Shown here piece after piece: positions 8,866 through 17,424 of a DNA stretch of 63,064 nucleotides; position 1 is the stretch's first letter; each line of letters starts with the position of its first letter. The notes under the pieces were generated by a model. The model saw only the letters and a program-made list of their open reading frames with translations. It did no database searches and was not told the DNA's origin. The DNA comes from Paenibacillus sp. 598K (GTDB lineage: Bacteria > Bacillota > Bacilli > Paenibacillales > Paenibacillaceae). The stretch spans positions 327-63,390 of the forward strand of contig NZ_BFBX01000087.1 of the NCBI RefSeq assembly GCF_003851045.1, given 5' to 3'. Both the position numbers and the translations under genes were made by a program.

Positions 8866-9357
8866 ATGCATAAGCTCGTCTCTTTAAGCTTTTTGCTTGT
8901 TATACTGCTTCTAGCTAATGGCTGTTCCTCCGAAGCAAACGTTAAAGATCCAGAACCGTCAAAGTATACTTCGGACTCTTTTACGCTACAGTCCATCCAA
9001 AGCAAAAAAGCGTCGGTCTCTGAAGGCGAGGACCACTATGAAGGCATTCAATACGATCTCATATTGACCACGGAAAATATCTCTGAGGAGGAACTGGCTG
9101 CAATCGGAGTCAAACTGAACTTTACCGGCGCTACTTCGGAAATACTCGGCCAGCAAGGGGCAGGGTATACTACTGGCTTCACCCTCCTTGATCGCCAGGG
9201 GGATCAAAAGAAATTATTAACTACGTTTATGGTTATTCAATCTCCTCCTATCGCCCAAGACGATCTTGACTATCTCCTGAGTCCAGATAGCGCGCACGAT
9301 TTGTCTGCTACCATTTATGACAATAACACTCCGATAGCCACGACATCCGTGAATTAA
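8866..9357 (+). CDS. Small lipoprotein of unknown function
   Basis: A 163-residue secreted lipoprotein. The N-terminus MHKLVSLSFLLVILLLANGC is a signal peptide ending in the lipobox LANGC, so the mature protein is attached to the outer face of the membrane through a cysteine. The body (about 130 residues) is hydrophilic and beta-rich in appearance, with alternating polar and hydrophobic residues, and no family is recognised. The ATG at 8866 is preferred to 8857 because AAAAGGA lies eight bases before it. Base use is more AT-rich than the neighbouring two-component genes. It stands alone with its own promoter. Confidence 0.75.
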   Translation: MHKLVSLSFLLVILLLANGCSSEANVKDPEPSKYTSDSFTLQSIQSKKASVSEGEDHYEGIQYDLILTTENISEEELAAIGVKLNFTGATSEILGQQGAGYTTGFTLLDRQGDQKKLLTTFMVIQSPPIAQDDLDYLLSPDSAHDLSATIYDNNTPIATTSVN

Positions 9358-9424
9358 CGTTCCGGTCCACGTTACGAGGAGAAGGGGTTTCCGATCCCTG
9401 TTGTTTCAAGAGTTCTTTGATGAT

Positions 9425-9855
9425 CTAACAGCAGAAGTACTCGAAATCCGGGGACGAAGGCCGGGATAGGATAAATGTAAAAGTACCTTTATTTGTCGCG
9501 AAACGGGTTAGAAAAGGGGCAATAAATGCAAATGCGCACTTAAATGAGGCTGGATTCGCTTCATGTGTGCCTTTTCCCAAAAATAACTGCACTTTTGCAC
9601 TAAAATTCCGTTTGCACCCGCTTTGGAGCGTAAATAGAGGTATTTTTGCAGTTCCGAGCCGTATTTCCGACCTCGCTCCTCGATGAACCATTCGATGCCG
9701 TGCAGCCCGTTATCATAGACCCGGTAGAACAACATATATACTTTGGCTACTCCCGCTCTTAACGACGTCAGCTCCGCTTCAAAAAGCTTGATCCCTTCTT
9801 GCTCCCGCCTCCCCGTTGTAGACGATCTTATCCCTGTATTAGAAATATGAAGCCC
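9425..9855 (-). pseudogene. Decayed coding remnant continuing into a probable dispersed intergenic repeat
   Basis: The minus-strand frame is open from about 9853 to 9508 but has no start codon until ATG 9735. It reads like a real protein end (KLFEAELTSLRAGVAKVYML, then WFIEERGRKYGSELQKYLYL). The lower half, about 9480-9650, is AT-rich, contains several TGCAAA-type words and short inverted repeats, and resembles short dispersed repeats seen in Paenibacillus genomes; that comparison is from memory and unverified. A second overlapping frame at 9425-9691 is not convincing. This fills most of the 570-base gap between the lipoprotein and binding-protein genes. Confidence 0.3.
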
Positions 9856-9884
9856 TTATCAAGCGGTAGCCCGCTTCCTATAAT
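9856..9884 (+). promoter_or_regulatory. Probable promoter of the first sugar-binding protein gene
   Basis: TTATCA (9856-9861) and TATAAT (9879-9884) are 17 bases apart and lie 44 bases before the start codon. The -35 matches the consensus at only four positions, which fits an activated promoter. Confidence 0.5.
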
Positions 9885-9927
9885 GAAGGTGTGGCCATCA
9901 ATATATGGAAGCAAGGGGGATATGCGC

Positions 9928-11328
9928 ATGAAGAAAGGCAAGCTGCAATGGACGGCGCTGCTGCTCGCGGCAACGGTAGGGGCGGCGGGCTGCGCCAACT
10001 CGAATACTCCGGCAACGAACGGGGTAGGCGGCAACGGCGGCGACGGTAAAGAAGCGGTGACCGAAAACAAGGGCACGGACAACGCCCCGGCGGAAGCGAC
10101 GCCGTTCGAGATTACAATCCGGCATACGCAGGTCGGCGAGTCCAAGAAATTCCGTTTTGCTTTGCTCGAGGATGTGGTCAAGAAGACCGAAGCGGAGGTT
10201 CCGGGACTGAAGATCAAGCTCGACGGCGTAGACTCCGAGGTCAATCGCAAGGAGAAGCTGCGCGGCGAGATGGCGACCGGCAAGCCGCCGGAGGTGTTCG
10301 ACGTGTTCGGAAGTCCGGACGCCGCCTTGTTCGCCAAGGAAGGGCTGATGCTGGACTTGACGCCGATCCTTGACGAGCTGGGCATTCGCGACCAGTTCAC
10401 CACGCTTGACCCCTTCACCTATGAAGATAAAGTGTACGGTCTGCCGATCGGCGGGTCGGTGGAAGGGTACTTCTACAACAAGCAGTATTTCGAGGAGAAG
10501 GGACTGGCGATCCCCAAGACGCTGGCCGAGCTGGAGCAGATCGCCGAGACGATCAAAACGGACGGCAAAATCCCATTCGCCCAATCGTCCAAGGATGCCT
10601 GGATCCCGCTGATGACTACCAATAATCTCTGGTCCTACTACGGCGGTCCGGCCATTACCTACGGCTTCAAGACCGGCGAAACGAAATGGACCGACCCCAG
10701 CGTCGCCCAGGCGGTCGCCAAGCATCAGGAGTGGGTGCAGAAGGGCTACTTCAAAAAAGGCGAGCTGGGCTTCGAATATGCCGACATGCGGAATCAGATC
10801 ATCACCGGGGAAGCGATCATGATGATGGACGGCTCGTGGGCCAACTCGGTCTTCCGGGATGCCGAGCAAGCCGGAGACATGGTGGGCAAGATCGGATATT
10901 TCAATATGCCGCCGCTCAAGGCAGGCGACCCGGTCGTCGTCATGCAGGATGCGAACAACGGCTACGGCTTCTCGGCGGCGGTCGCCAGCGATCCGCAGAA
11001 GCTGGCGGCGGTGACCGCCTTTATCAAGAACATGTGGACGGAGGAGATGCAGCTGCGCGGCCTCGAGGAGGATGGCGTACTGCCTGCGATGAAGATCGAT
11101 CTGGATAAGATGAAGACCGCCTCGGAGGACCCGCTCATGCAAGATATCTTCGCTGCGGTGAGCGAAATCGGCATTTCGTTCCCTGCCTTCGACGCGCTCG
11201 TGCAGGCCGACGTCAACACCGCGCTCAGCATCGGCATCCAGCAGATCATCGGCGGCGAGACGTCGCCCGAGTCGATGCTGGAGCAGGTGCAGTCCGTACA
11301 GGAAGCGGCCAACGCCGCAGAGCAATAA
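9928..11328 (+). CDS. Extracellular solute-binding lipoprotein of a sugar ABC importer
   Basis: A 466-residue family 1 solute-binding protein. A lipoprotein signal (MKKGKLQWTALLLAATVGAA followed by Cys) leads into a charged linker and the two-lobed binding domain. Typical family segments are EVFDVFGSPDAALFAKEGLM, YGLPIGGSVEGYFYNKQYFE and GEAIMMMDGSWANSVF. It captures an oligosaccharide outside the cell and hands it to the two permeases that follow. The ATG at 9928 is chosen because GGGGGA lies seven bases upstream; the ATG at 9922 is too close. A hairpin separates it from the permeases, and no ATPase gene is present, so a shared MsmK-type ATPase is expected elsewhere. Substrate unknown; the nearby GH43 suggests arabino- or xylo-oligosaccharides. 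Confidence 0.92.
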   Translation: MKKGKLQWTALLLAATVGAAGCANSNTPATNGVGGNGGDGKEAVTENKGTDNAPAEATPFEITIRHTQVGESKKFRFALLEDVVKKTEAEVPGLKIKLDGVDSEVNRKEKLRGEMATGKPPEVFDVFGSPDAALFAKEGLMLDLTPILDELGIRDQFTTLDPFTYEDKVYGLPIGGSVEGYFYNKQYFEEKGLAIPKTLAELEQIAETIKTDGKIPFAQSSKDAWIPLMTTNNLWSYYGGPAITYGFKTGETKWTDPSVAQAVAKHQEWVQKGYFKKGELGFEYADMRNQIITGEAIMMMDGSWANSVFRDAEQAGDMVGKIGYFNMPPLKAGDPVVVMQDANNGYGFSAAVASDPQKLAAVTAFIKNMWTEEMQLRGLEEDGVLPAMKIDLDKMKTASEDPLMQDIFAAVSEIGISFPAFDALVQADVNTALSIGIQQIIGGETSPESMLEQVQSVQEAANAAEQ

Positions 11329-11422
11329 GTAGGTTCAAGGTGAAACGGCTGACGCCGCCCTTTGACGGCCCAACGCGTTTCATTCCGGAGAAATAAGAGC
11401 CGTTTAGATAAGCGCAGCATGC

Positions 11423-11460
11423 AGGGACGCTTGCCGGTACAGAGGGCGGCGTCCCTTTTT
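11423..11460 (+). terminator. Intrinsic terminator or attenuator between binding protein and permeases
   Basis: AGGGACGC (11423-11430) pairs with GCGTCCCT (11449-11456), followed by a T-run to 11460. It lies 50 bases before the permease start. Partial read-through would give more binding protein than permease, a common arrangement. Confidence 0.7.
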
Positions 11461-11509
11461 CTACCGCTGCCCCTGGCAAGTCCTATCGAATGCGTGAATG
11501 GAGGTCCTC

Positions 11510-12394
11510 ATGAACAAAGCGCTGCGCCGCCCGCTAACCTATTTTTTATTCGTGATGCCTGGACTGCTATTGTTCATCGCCTTTTTTATCTATCCCGTCC
11601 TGACGGCCGTCATCAACAGCTTCACGAGCTGGAACGGCATCTCTCCGACCAAGGCGTATATCGGGCTGGACAATTATACGCGTGCGATCGACGACGCTGC
11701 CTTCTGGCGCTCGGTCAAAAACAACAGCTACTTTATCCTGTTCTCCTGCTTCGTCCAGGTGCCCGTTATTATCCTCTTCTCGCTGCTCATCGCCCAGGTG
11801 AAACGGCTGAAGGGGCTGTACAAGACAGCGGTCTTCCTGCCCTCGATCATGTCCACGGCAGTCATCGGCATCCTCTGGGGCTTCATCTACCATCCCGACT
11901 TCGGGCTGATGAACGAAGCGCTCGGACTGCTCGGCATCGAGCCGGTCTACTGGCTGTCGGATCGCAAGTGGGCGATGCTGGCGATCCTGATCACCAACGC
12001 CTGGCAATGGACGGGCTTCTATATCATCATGGTGCTGGCTGCGATCCTGGCGATCCCCGCCGAGCTGGAGGAGGCTGCGCGCATCGATGGCGCGACAGGC
12101 ATCCAGCGCGCGCTGAGGATTACGCTGCCCCTGATCGTGCCGATCCTCTCCGTCGTCGTCATGCTCTCGATCGCCGGAGCGATGAAGGCCGCAGACATCG
12201 TGCTCGTCATGACCAAGGGCGGGCCGGCCGGTTCGACCGATGTGATGGCGACTTATATGATCCGGTACGCCATTACGAGCTTCAAGCACGGCTATGGCAA
12301 CACGATCGCCGTCCTCATCTTCGTCTTTACGATCGTCCTGACGGCGATCTACCAACTGCTGATCGCCCGGCGGATCGAAGGGAGGGAAGCCTGA
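11510..12394 (+). CDS. Sugar ABC transporter permease, MalF/LacF type
   Basis: A 294-residue inner-membrane permease with six predicted helices. The N-terminus MNKALRRPLTYFLFVMPGLL is typical of the family, and the cytoplasmic EAA loop that contacts the ATPase reads EEAARIDGATGIQRALRITL. The start at 11510 follows GGAGG by five bases, and an ATG at 11498 overlaps that site. The stop overlaps the start of the next permease by one base. Together with the neighbouring binding protein and second permease it forms one importer. Confidence 0.93.
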   Translation: MNKALRRPLTYFLFVMPGLLLFIAFFIYPVLTAVINSFTSWNGISPTKAYIGLDNYTRAIDDAAFWRSVKNNSYFILFSCFVQVPVIILFSLLIAQVKRLKGLYKTAVFLPSIMSTAVIGILWGFIYHPDFGLMNEALGLLGIEPVYWLSDRKWAMLAILITNAWQWTGFYIIMVLAAILAIPAELEEAARIDGATGIQRALRITLPLIVPILSVVVMLSIAGAMKAADIVLVMTKGGPAGSTDVMATYMIRYAITSFKHGYGNTIAVLIFVFTIVLTAIYQLLIARRIEGREA

Positions 12395-13221
12395 TGCAGA
12401 CTGCGAAGCGGACGATTCCCCATGTATTCCTAATGGGATATCTGCTCGTCATTCTCTATCCGTTCCTGTTCGTGCTGTTCTCCTCGGTGAAGACGAGCAA
12501 CCAGGAGATCGCCGCCCGTCCGTTCGGTCTGCCCGAGTCGTTGCAGTGGGCCAACTACGCCAACGCCTGGGTCAATGCAAAGATCAGCACGTATTTCTTG
12601 AACAGCCTGTACATCGGGCTCTTGTCGGCCTGTCTGTCGATCCTGCTGGCGGCGATGCTGGCCTTTGCGATCTCGCGCATGCGCTACCGCCGACTGAGCA
12701 TGCTGCTCTTCCAGCTGGTGCTGCTGGGGATGCTCATCCCGAACAACGCGCTGCTGTTGCCGATCTACGGCATGATGCGCGAGCTGCATATGCTGGATAC
12801 GCATCTGGCGCTGATCATCCCCTATACGGCCAATGCGATCCCGTTCTCCGTCATTATCCTGACCGCCTTCATGCGCTCCTTGCCCGGGGAGATCGAGGAA
12901 GCGGCTGTTATGGACGGATTGAGCCCTGCCGGTTTATTTGCTAAGATGATCATACCACTTACACTGCCAGCTTTAGTGACGATTTTTATCATTAACTTTT
13001 TGGGCAACTGGAACGAATTTTTGCTCGCTAACTTTTTCTTGTCCGACGATGCGCTCAAGACATTGCCTGTGGGCATGGTAGGCTTCCGGGACGCGTACAA
13101 CACCAACTATGCGCAGATGTCCGCAGGCATTATTTTCAGCGTGCTGCCGGTGCTGGTCCTCTACGCTGTGCTGCAAGAGAAGATTATCGAGGGCGTCACC
13201 GCAGGCAGCATCAAAGGCTAA
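12394..13221 (+). CDS. Sugar ABC transporter permease, MalG type
   Basis: A 275-residue permease that pairs with the preceding one. The N-terminus MQTAKRTIPHVFLMGYLLVI and the EAA loop EIEEAAVMDGLSPAGLFAKM are characteristic. The C-terminus ends EKIIEGVTAGSIKG, a common tail of MalG-type permeases. The reading frame is open far upstream, but GGGAGG at the right distance and the one-base overlap with the first permease fix the ATG at 12394. It is followed after 23 bases by the sensor kinase gene, so transport and sensing are cotranscribed. Confidence 0.93.
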   Translation: MQTAKRTIPHVFLMGYLLVILYPFLFVLFSSVKTSNQEIAARPFGLPESLQWANYANAWVNAKISTYFLNSLYIGLLSACLSILLAAMLAFAISRMRYRRLSMLLFQLVLLGMLIPNNALLLPIYGMMRELHMLDTHLALIIPYTANAIPFSVIILTAFMRSLPGEIEEAAVMDGLSPAGLFAKMIIPLTLPALVTIFIINFLGNWNEFLLANFFLSDDALKTLPVGMVGFRDAYNTNYAQMSAGIIFSVLPVLVLYAVLQEKIIEGVTAGSIKG

Positions 13222-13244
13222 ACCGCGAGACGGGAGCGAATGCG

Positions 13245-15098
13245 ATGAACCTGCGCGTCAAGCTGTTGACCGCTTTTATAGCTCTGGTCATTATCCCGCT
13301 GTGCATCCTGGGGGTCATCATCTATCTGGTCACCTTCCGCTCGATCGAGACGAAGCACAGCCAGCAGGCCGAATACGCGCTCAAGGCGATCAGCTACAGC
13401 ATTGCCAATGTGTTCGAGGGCATCGACACGGTGACCGATACCGGCATTGCCAGAGGGGTATTCCAGGGAGCCCTGCTCCCCGACCAGCCGGATGCGTACA
13501 ATCTGACCGATGCCGATCAGTTGACGCTGAATGCCGACCAACGGTACTTTCGCTCCATTCTGTTCAGCCATCCTTCGATCGACTTCGCCTTCCTGTACCG
13601 CATCTCGGGAGACAGCGAGCGCTCGCGGATCATCACGGTGTTCAACAAGGAGAACTTCGAGACGTTGCCCTACGAGCAGTTCAAGGAGCATCCGCTGTAT
13701 CAGGAGGTGATGCGCCGCAATGGCGTACCCGTCTGGATCGGCCCTTATGAATACCCGGAGCTGACGGGCTCGGGTCCGGTGTTCACCCAGATCCGGCTGG
13801 TCAAGGAGCTGAGCAAGCTGCAGCGGGTCGGCATCCTGTTCGTCCAGATCAAGAACTGGGAGTTCGAGGATATCTTCAAGCATCTGAAGCTCGGCGACAA
13901 CCGCCAGACGACCCGCTATCTGCTCGTCAATGACCAGGGAATGATCCTCTATGACGATGAGGGACGACTGAACGGCGAAGCGCTCCAGCGCTACCTCTCC
14001 CCTCCGTCCGGTCTGCCCTCGGGCTACCAGAGTTTCAAGTCGCCCTTCGACGGGGAGGAAAGTCTCGTCTCCATCTACCCGATCCAGGATCATCCGTGGC
14101 GGCTGGTCTCGGTCGTCTCCTGGCGTTATCTGTCCAGCGAGATCGTCACCTTCACGCGCTGGTTCGCAGCGATCCTGCTCGTCTGTCTGCTGGCGACGAT
14201 GGTATTCAGCCTGGGCTTCATGAATCAGATCACGGGGACGATCGGCAAGATCGTCCGCTTCATGCGCAAGGTGGAGGATGGCGAGCTGGGCGCGCGCGTC
14301 GAAGAGAAAGGCAGCGGCGAGCTGCTGCTGCTCGAGCAGGGGTTCAACCATCAGATGATCAAGATTCACACGCTGTTCGATCAGGTGAAGCGGGAGCAGC
14401 GTCAAAAGGCCGCCGCCGAGCTGCGGCTGCTGCAGGCGCAGATCAAGCCGCACTTCCTGTTCAACACGCTGGAGTCGATCAATGTGCTGGCTGTGCAAAA
14501 CGAAGGCCGCAAGGTCTCTCAGATGGTGCTCCGCCTGGCGAGCATCCTCCGGATCAGCATCCAGGAGGCCGATGAAATCCCGCTGCAGCAGGAGATCGAG
14601 CATCTGCGCAGCTATCTGGATATCCAGAAATTCCGATTCGGCGATCTGTTCGACTATGCGATCTCCATCCCGGAGGAGCTGCTGTCCTGCAAGCTGTTGA
14701 AGCTGACGCTGCAGCCTCTGGTCGAGAACAGTCTGCAGCATGGCTTCGAGGGGCTCGACAGGCAAGGACGTCTGACCGTCACCGCGCATACAGAGCGCGA
14801 GCGCCTCCTGCTGACCGTGGCCGACGACGGGGTCGGCATGACGGATCGGCAATTGCTGGCGCTGCACTCGGCCCGACCGTCCGACGAGGAGCCCTCCGAG
14901 TCCTCGGAACCTCCCGAACGCCGCGGACTCGGACTGCGCAGCGTCGCAGACCGGCTGCGCTATCACTACGGCAGCCGCTACGGACTGTTCGTCTGCTCGG
15001 CCCCGGGCGAGGGCACGACGATACGGTGCGTCATTCCATTACAGGAAACGGGGGAGACGAATGGGGATACAGCGGCTGAAGGGCCTGCTCGTCGATGA
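13245..15098 (+). CDS. YesM-type sensor histidine kinase
   Basis: A 617-residue membrane kinase. An N-terminal helix (LLTAFIALVIIPLCILGVII), an extracellular sensing domain (about 35-300), a second helix (about 305-325) and a HAMP linker are followed by the LytS/YesM-type kinase core with LRLLQAQIKPHFLFNTLESI, the phosphorylated histidine lying in PHFLFN. The ATPase domain has QPLVENSLQHGF and GVGMTD. It senses an extracellular signal, probably sugar-loaded binding protein or the sugar itself, and phosphorylates the AraC-type regulator encoded directly after it, whose start overlaps its 3' end by 38 bases. Confidence 0.93.
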   Translation: MNLRVKLLTAFIALVIIPLCILGVIIYLVTFRSIETKHSQQAEYALKAISYSIANVFEGIDTVTDTGIARGVFQGALLPDQPDAYNLTDADQLTLNADQRYFRSILFSHPSIDFAFLYRISGDSERSRIITVFNKENFETLPYEQFKEHPLYQEVMRRNGVPVWIGPYEYPELTGSGPVFTQIRLVKELSKLQRVGILFVQIKNWEFEDIFKHLKLGDNRQTTRYLLVNDQGMILYDDEGRLNGEALQRYLSPPSGLPSGYQSFKSPFDGEESLVSIYPIQDHPWRLVSVVSWRYLSSEIVTFTRWFAAILLVCLLATMVFSLGFMNQITGTIGKIVRFMRKVEDGELGARVEEKGSGELLLLEQGFNHQMIKIHTLFDQVKREQRQKAAAELRLLQAQIKPHFLFNTLESINVLAVQNEGRKVSQMVLRLASILRISIQEADEIPLQQEIEHLRSYLDIQKFRFGDLFDYAISIPEELLSCKLLKLTLQPLVENSLQHGFEGLDRQGRLTVTAHTERERLLLTVADDGVGMTDRQLLALHSARPSDEEPSESSEPPERRGLGLRSVADRLRYHYGSRYGLFVCSAPGEGTTIRCVIPLQETGETNGDTAAEGPARR

Positions 15099-15870
15099 CG
15101 AGCAGCCGATCCTGAACAACCTCTCTCTCGTGCTGCCCTGGGAGGAGATGAACATCGAGATCGTCAAGCTGGCACGCAACGGCGCCGAAGCGCTCGCGGC
15201 AGTCGAAGCCAGTCGACCGCATCTGATCCTCAGCGATATCCGGATGCCGGTCATGGATGGTCTGGAGATGCTGCGGCACATCCGCGAGCGCGGGCATGTG
15301 TGCGAGGTGCTGCTGCTGACCGGATACCATGAATTCGAATATGCCCGCAGCGCTCTGCGCTACGGGGTCAAGGATTATATCAGCAAGCCGATCAACTATG
15401 AGGAGCTGCAGCGAATCGTCGGTCGACTGGCCGACGAGATACGCAGTCGCCACGCCTCGGAGGAGCCGAGCTCGCCCGCGCCGGAGATGCCTCCTGTCGC
15501 TGGGCTGGACGTTGCTCCAACAACCAGCTCCAAGCGCTCGCCCGAGCAGCTCATGCACGCAGCCGAGACGTACATCCGCCGTCAGCTCGGGAGAGACTTC
15601 GGCATCGAGGATATCGCCGCTCATCTGGGGATCAGCGGCAGTTACTTCTGTCTGTTGTTCAAGAATCACTTCCATGAGACGTTCCTGGAGCATGTGACGA
15701 GGCAGCGCATGGAGACCGCCCAAAGCCTGCTGCTGTCCAGCGAAGGTTCGGTCGCCCGTATCGGCGCTCAGGTCGGCTACCAGGAGCGTCGTTACTTCAC
15801 CAAGGTGTTCCAGAAGTATACCGGCATGACGCCGTCCGAATTCCGCAGTCGCCATACACCGTCCTCCTGA
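15061..15870 (+). CDS. YesN-type response regulator with AraC output domain
   Basis: A 269-residue regulator. The receiver domain (residues 1-120) shows LVDDEQP, the phosphorylated aspartate in ILSDIRMPVMDGLEML, and YISKPI. After a proline- and serine-rich linker, the AraC helix-turn-helix domain (about 160-265) contains GISGSYFCLLFKNHF and IGAQVGYQERRYFTKVFQKY. GGGGGAG precedes the ATG inside the end of the kinase gene. It probably activates the transporter genes upstream. The length is short for YesN because the middle helical region is missing. Confidence 0.92.
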   Translation: MGIQRLKGLLVDDEQPILNNLSLVLPWEEMNIEIVKLARNGAEALAAVEASRPHLILSDIRMPVMDGLEMLRHIRERGHVCEVLLLTGYHEFEYARSALRYGVKDYISKPINYEELQRIVGRLADEIRSRHASEEPSSPAPEMPPVAGLDVAPTTSSKRSPEQLMHAAETYIRRQLGRDFGIEDIAAHLGISGSYFCLLFKNHFHETFLEHVTRQRMETAQSLLLSSEGSVARIGAQVGYQERRYFTKVFQKYTGMTPSEFRSRHTPSS

Positions 15871-15917
15871 CTGCGGTTCGGATGGTGCTGGCGAGGTTAA
15901 CCAGACGCCGGCAGCCG

Positions 15918-16277
15918 TTACAGTGAGAAATCTGTCACGCCCTTGCGGGCTGCATACTGGAGCGTATACGTCTCCCCGCCCTCCGGCATCGTCGCGATCT
16001 TGACCCGCGTATGATCCAGTCGACTTTCTCGCAAGACACGCTTGACCTGCGCGATCGCTACCGCTTCCTGCGTCACGACACAAAAGATGTTGAGAACATA
16101 GGTATTCGGATCAGCAACGCTGCGACCGATATCCGAGCCATCGACATAACCTAGCTCGTCCTCGCTGAGCACCATCTCCACGTATTCGCTTACCTTCTCC
16201 CGCAGCCAGTGATCGCGCTTGCTTCCCTTCAGGCTCTTCAGCGGATACTGGATCACCAACCAGCTCTTATCGGACAT
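15918..16277 (-). CDS. Hypothetical protein, 119 residues
   Basis: A soluble protein beginning MSDKSWLVIQYPLKSLKGSK and ending KGVTDFSL. It is convergent with the regulator gene and follows the GH43 gene on the same strand after about 67 bases. A long GGAGGAGGAGCAGG purine tract precedes the ATG at 16277, giving a strong start; the open frame upstream to 16370 has no such signal. Alternating charged and hydrophobic stretches suggest a small alpha/beta fold. No family is recognised and no function is proposed. Confidence 0.65.
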   Translation of the reverse strand: MSDKSWLVIQYPLKSLKGSKRDHWLREKVSEYVEMVLSEDELGYVDGSDIGRSVADPNTYVLNIFCVVTQEAVAIAQVKRVLRESRLDHTRVKIATMPEGGETYTLQYAARKGVTDFSL

Positions 16278-16344
16278 CCTGCTCCTCCTCCTTACTATAG
16301 AACTGCAATGACTCCAACCCTGATCGCACCAACATCGAGCTATA

Positions 16345-17277
16345 CTAACGGGGGAGCGACCGCGCCGCAACTCCCTCGAAGGTCAGACGGACCGGCTCGA
16401 TCCGCCCGTCTGCAGCGAACGTCATCCGGTCGATGCAGACGACCCGGCGATTGCGATCAGTCTCCTCCAAAGGACGACGATGGTAGACGATGTACCACTC
16501 GTCGGTGCCCGGCACCTGGAGGATGCCGTGATGTCCGGCGCCAGTCGCGACGGCCGGGTCCTGCTGCAGGATCTTGGCCTCGCGACGGAACGGGCCGACC
16601 GGCGAGTCCGCTATCGCATAAGCGACCGAGTAGTCCGGGCCTCCCCAACCGCCCTCCGACCACATGAAGTAGTAACGGCCTCCGCGCTTGAACATGCACG
16701 GCCCCTCCACGAACAACTCGGGCGTCACTTCCTTGTACGTCTCTCCGTCCTCGAAGGGGACGAGGCTAGTCATATCCTCGCCGAGCCGGACGACATTGCA
16801 ATGGCCCCAGCCGCCATAGTACAGATAAGCCGTCCCGTCGTCGTCAATGAACGCATGCGGATCGATCGGCTGCGCGCCATGGACGAACTGGTCGATCAAC
16901 GGCTTGTCGAGCGCATCGCGGTACGGCCCCTCCGGTCGATCCGCGACCGCGACGCCGATGCCGCCAAGCTCGTCGTTACTCTGGATGTCGTTGGCCGCGA
17001 AGTAATAATAGTAGCGGCCGTCCCGCTCCACCGGCGACGGCGCCCACATCGCCTGATGCGCCCAGGAGATATCCGCCATCATCAGGATTCGCTCGGCTTT
17101 GGTCCAGTTCACCAGGTCCTCGGAGTAGAATGCATCGAAGTGCGTCTGCTCCTCATACGGCGCCGACCACGTCGGGTAGATCCAGTATTTGCCCTCGAAG
17201 ATACGCGCCTCCGGGTCGGCGTACCAGCCCGGCATTAGCGGATTGCCAGACATGCTCTTGCTTGGCTTCTCGTTCAT
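16345..17277 (-). CDS. Glycoside hydrolase family 43 (arabinosidase/xylosidase-like)
   Basis: A 310-residue five-bladed beta-propeller enzyme without a signal peptide, so cytoplasmic. The three GH43 acidic residues are visible: the general base aspartate in GWYADPEARIF, the pKa-modulating aspartate in PIDPHAFIDDDGTAYLYYGG and the general acid glutamate in FVEGPCMFKRGGRYYFMWSE. GH43 enzymes cleave arabinofuranosyl or xylosyl bonds, and the exact substrate cannot be told from sequence alone. A good ribosome-binding site, GGAAGGGG, precedes the ATG. It has its own promoter, and it probably degrades oligosaccharides imported by the nearby ABC system. Confidence 0.92.
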   Translation of the reverse strand: MNEKPSKSMSGNPLMPGWYADPEARIFEGKYWIYPTWSAPYEEQTHFDAFYSEDLVNWTKAERILMMADISWAHQAMWAPSPVERDGRYYYYFAANDIQSNDELGGIGVAVADRPEGPYRDALDKPLIDQFVHGAQPIDPHAFIDDDGTAYLYYGGWGHCNVVRLGEDMTSLVPFEDGETYKEVTPELFVEGPCMFKRGGRYYFMWSEGGWGGPDYSVAYAIADSPVGPFRREAKILQQDPAVATGAGHHGILQVPGTDEWYIVYHRRPLEETDRNRRVVCIDRMTFAADGRIEPVRLTFEGVAARSLPR

Positions 17278-17324
17278 GCTCTGCCCCTTCCTTGGTGCCA
17301 GTAAGTCTTTTATATTGTAAATTA

Positions 17325-17354
17325 AGTATAGGATTAATTAAGCTGGTTAATCAA
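17325..17354 (-). promoter_or_regulatory. Promoter of the GH43 gene
   Basis: On the minus strand TTGATT (17354-17349) and TATACT (17330-17325) are separated by 18 bases, about 50 bases before the start codon. The spacer holds a near-palindromic run of TTAA words (about 17332-17352) that could be an operator. Confidence 0.6.
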
Positions 17355-17376
17355 CCGCGTCGCTCCCGGTCGAACA

Positions 17377-17409
17377 GCAAAAAGGCCCTGAGCCTAAGCT
17401 CAGGGCCTT
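17377..17409 (-). terminator. Strong intrinsic terminator after the SLH metallophosphatase gene
   Basis: AAGGCCCTGAGC (17382-17393) pairs perfectly with GCTCAGGGCCTT (17398-17409) around a four-base loop. On the minus strand the stem continues into a run of T. It lies 15 bases past the stop of the gene at 17425. Confidence 0.85.
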
Positions 17410-17424
17410 CTGCGTTATGCTAAA

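Noticed and set aside
8658..9005. Long N-terminal extension of the membrane protein at 8151-8720
   Set aside because: It runs antisense through the lipoprotein start and promoter and lies upstream of the strong ribosome-binding site.
11362..12393. Long N-terminal extension of the MalG-type permease
   Set aside because: The frame is open but overlaps the first permease out of frame; the real start at 12394 has a ribosome-binding site and a normal permease N-terminus.
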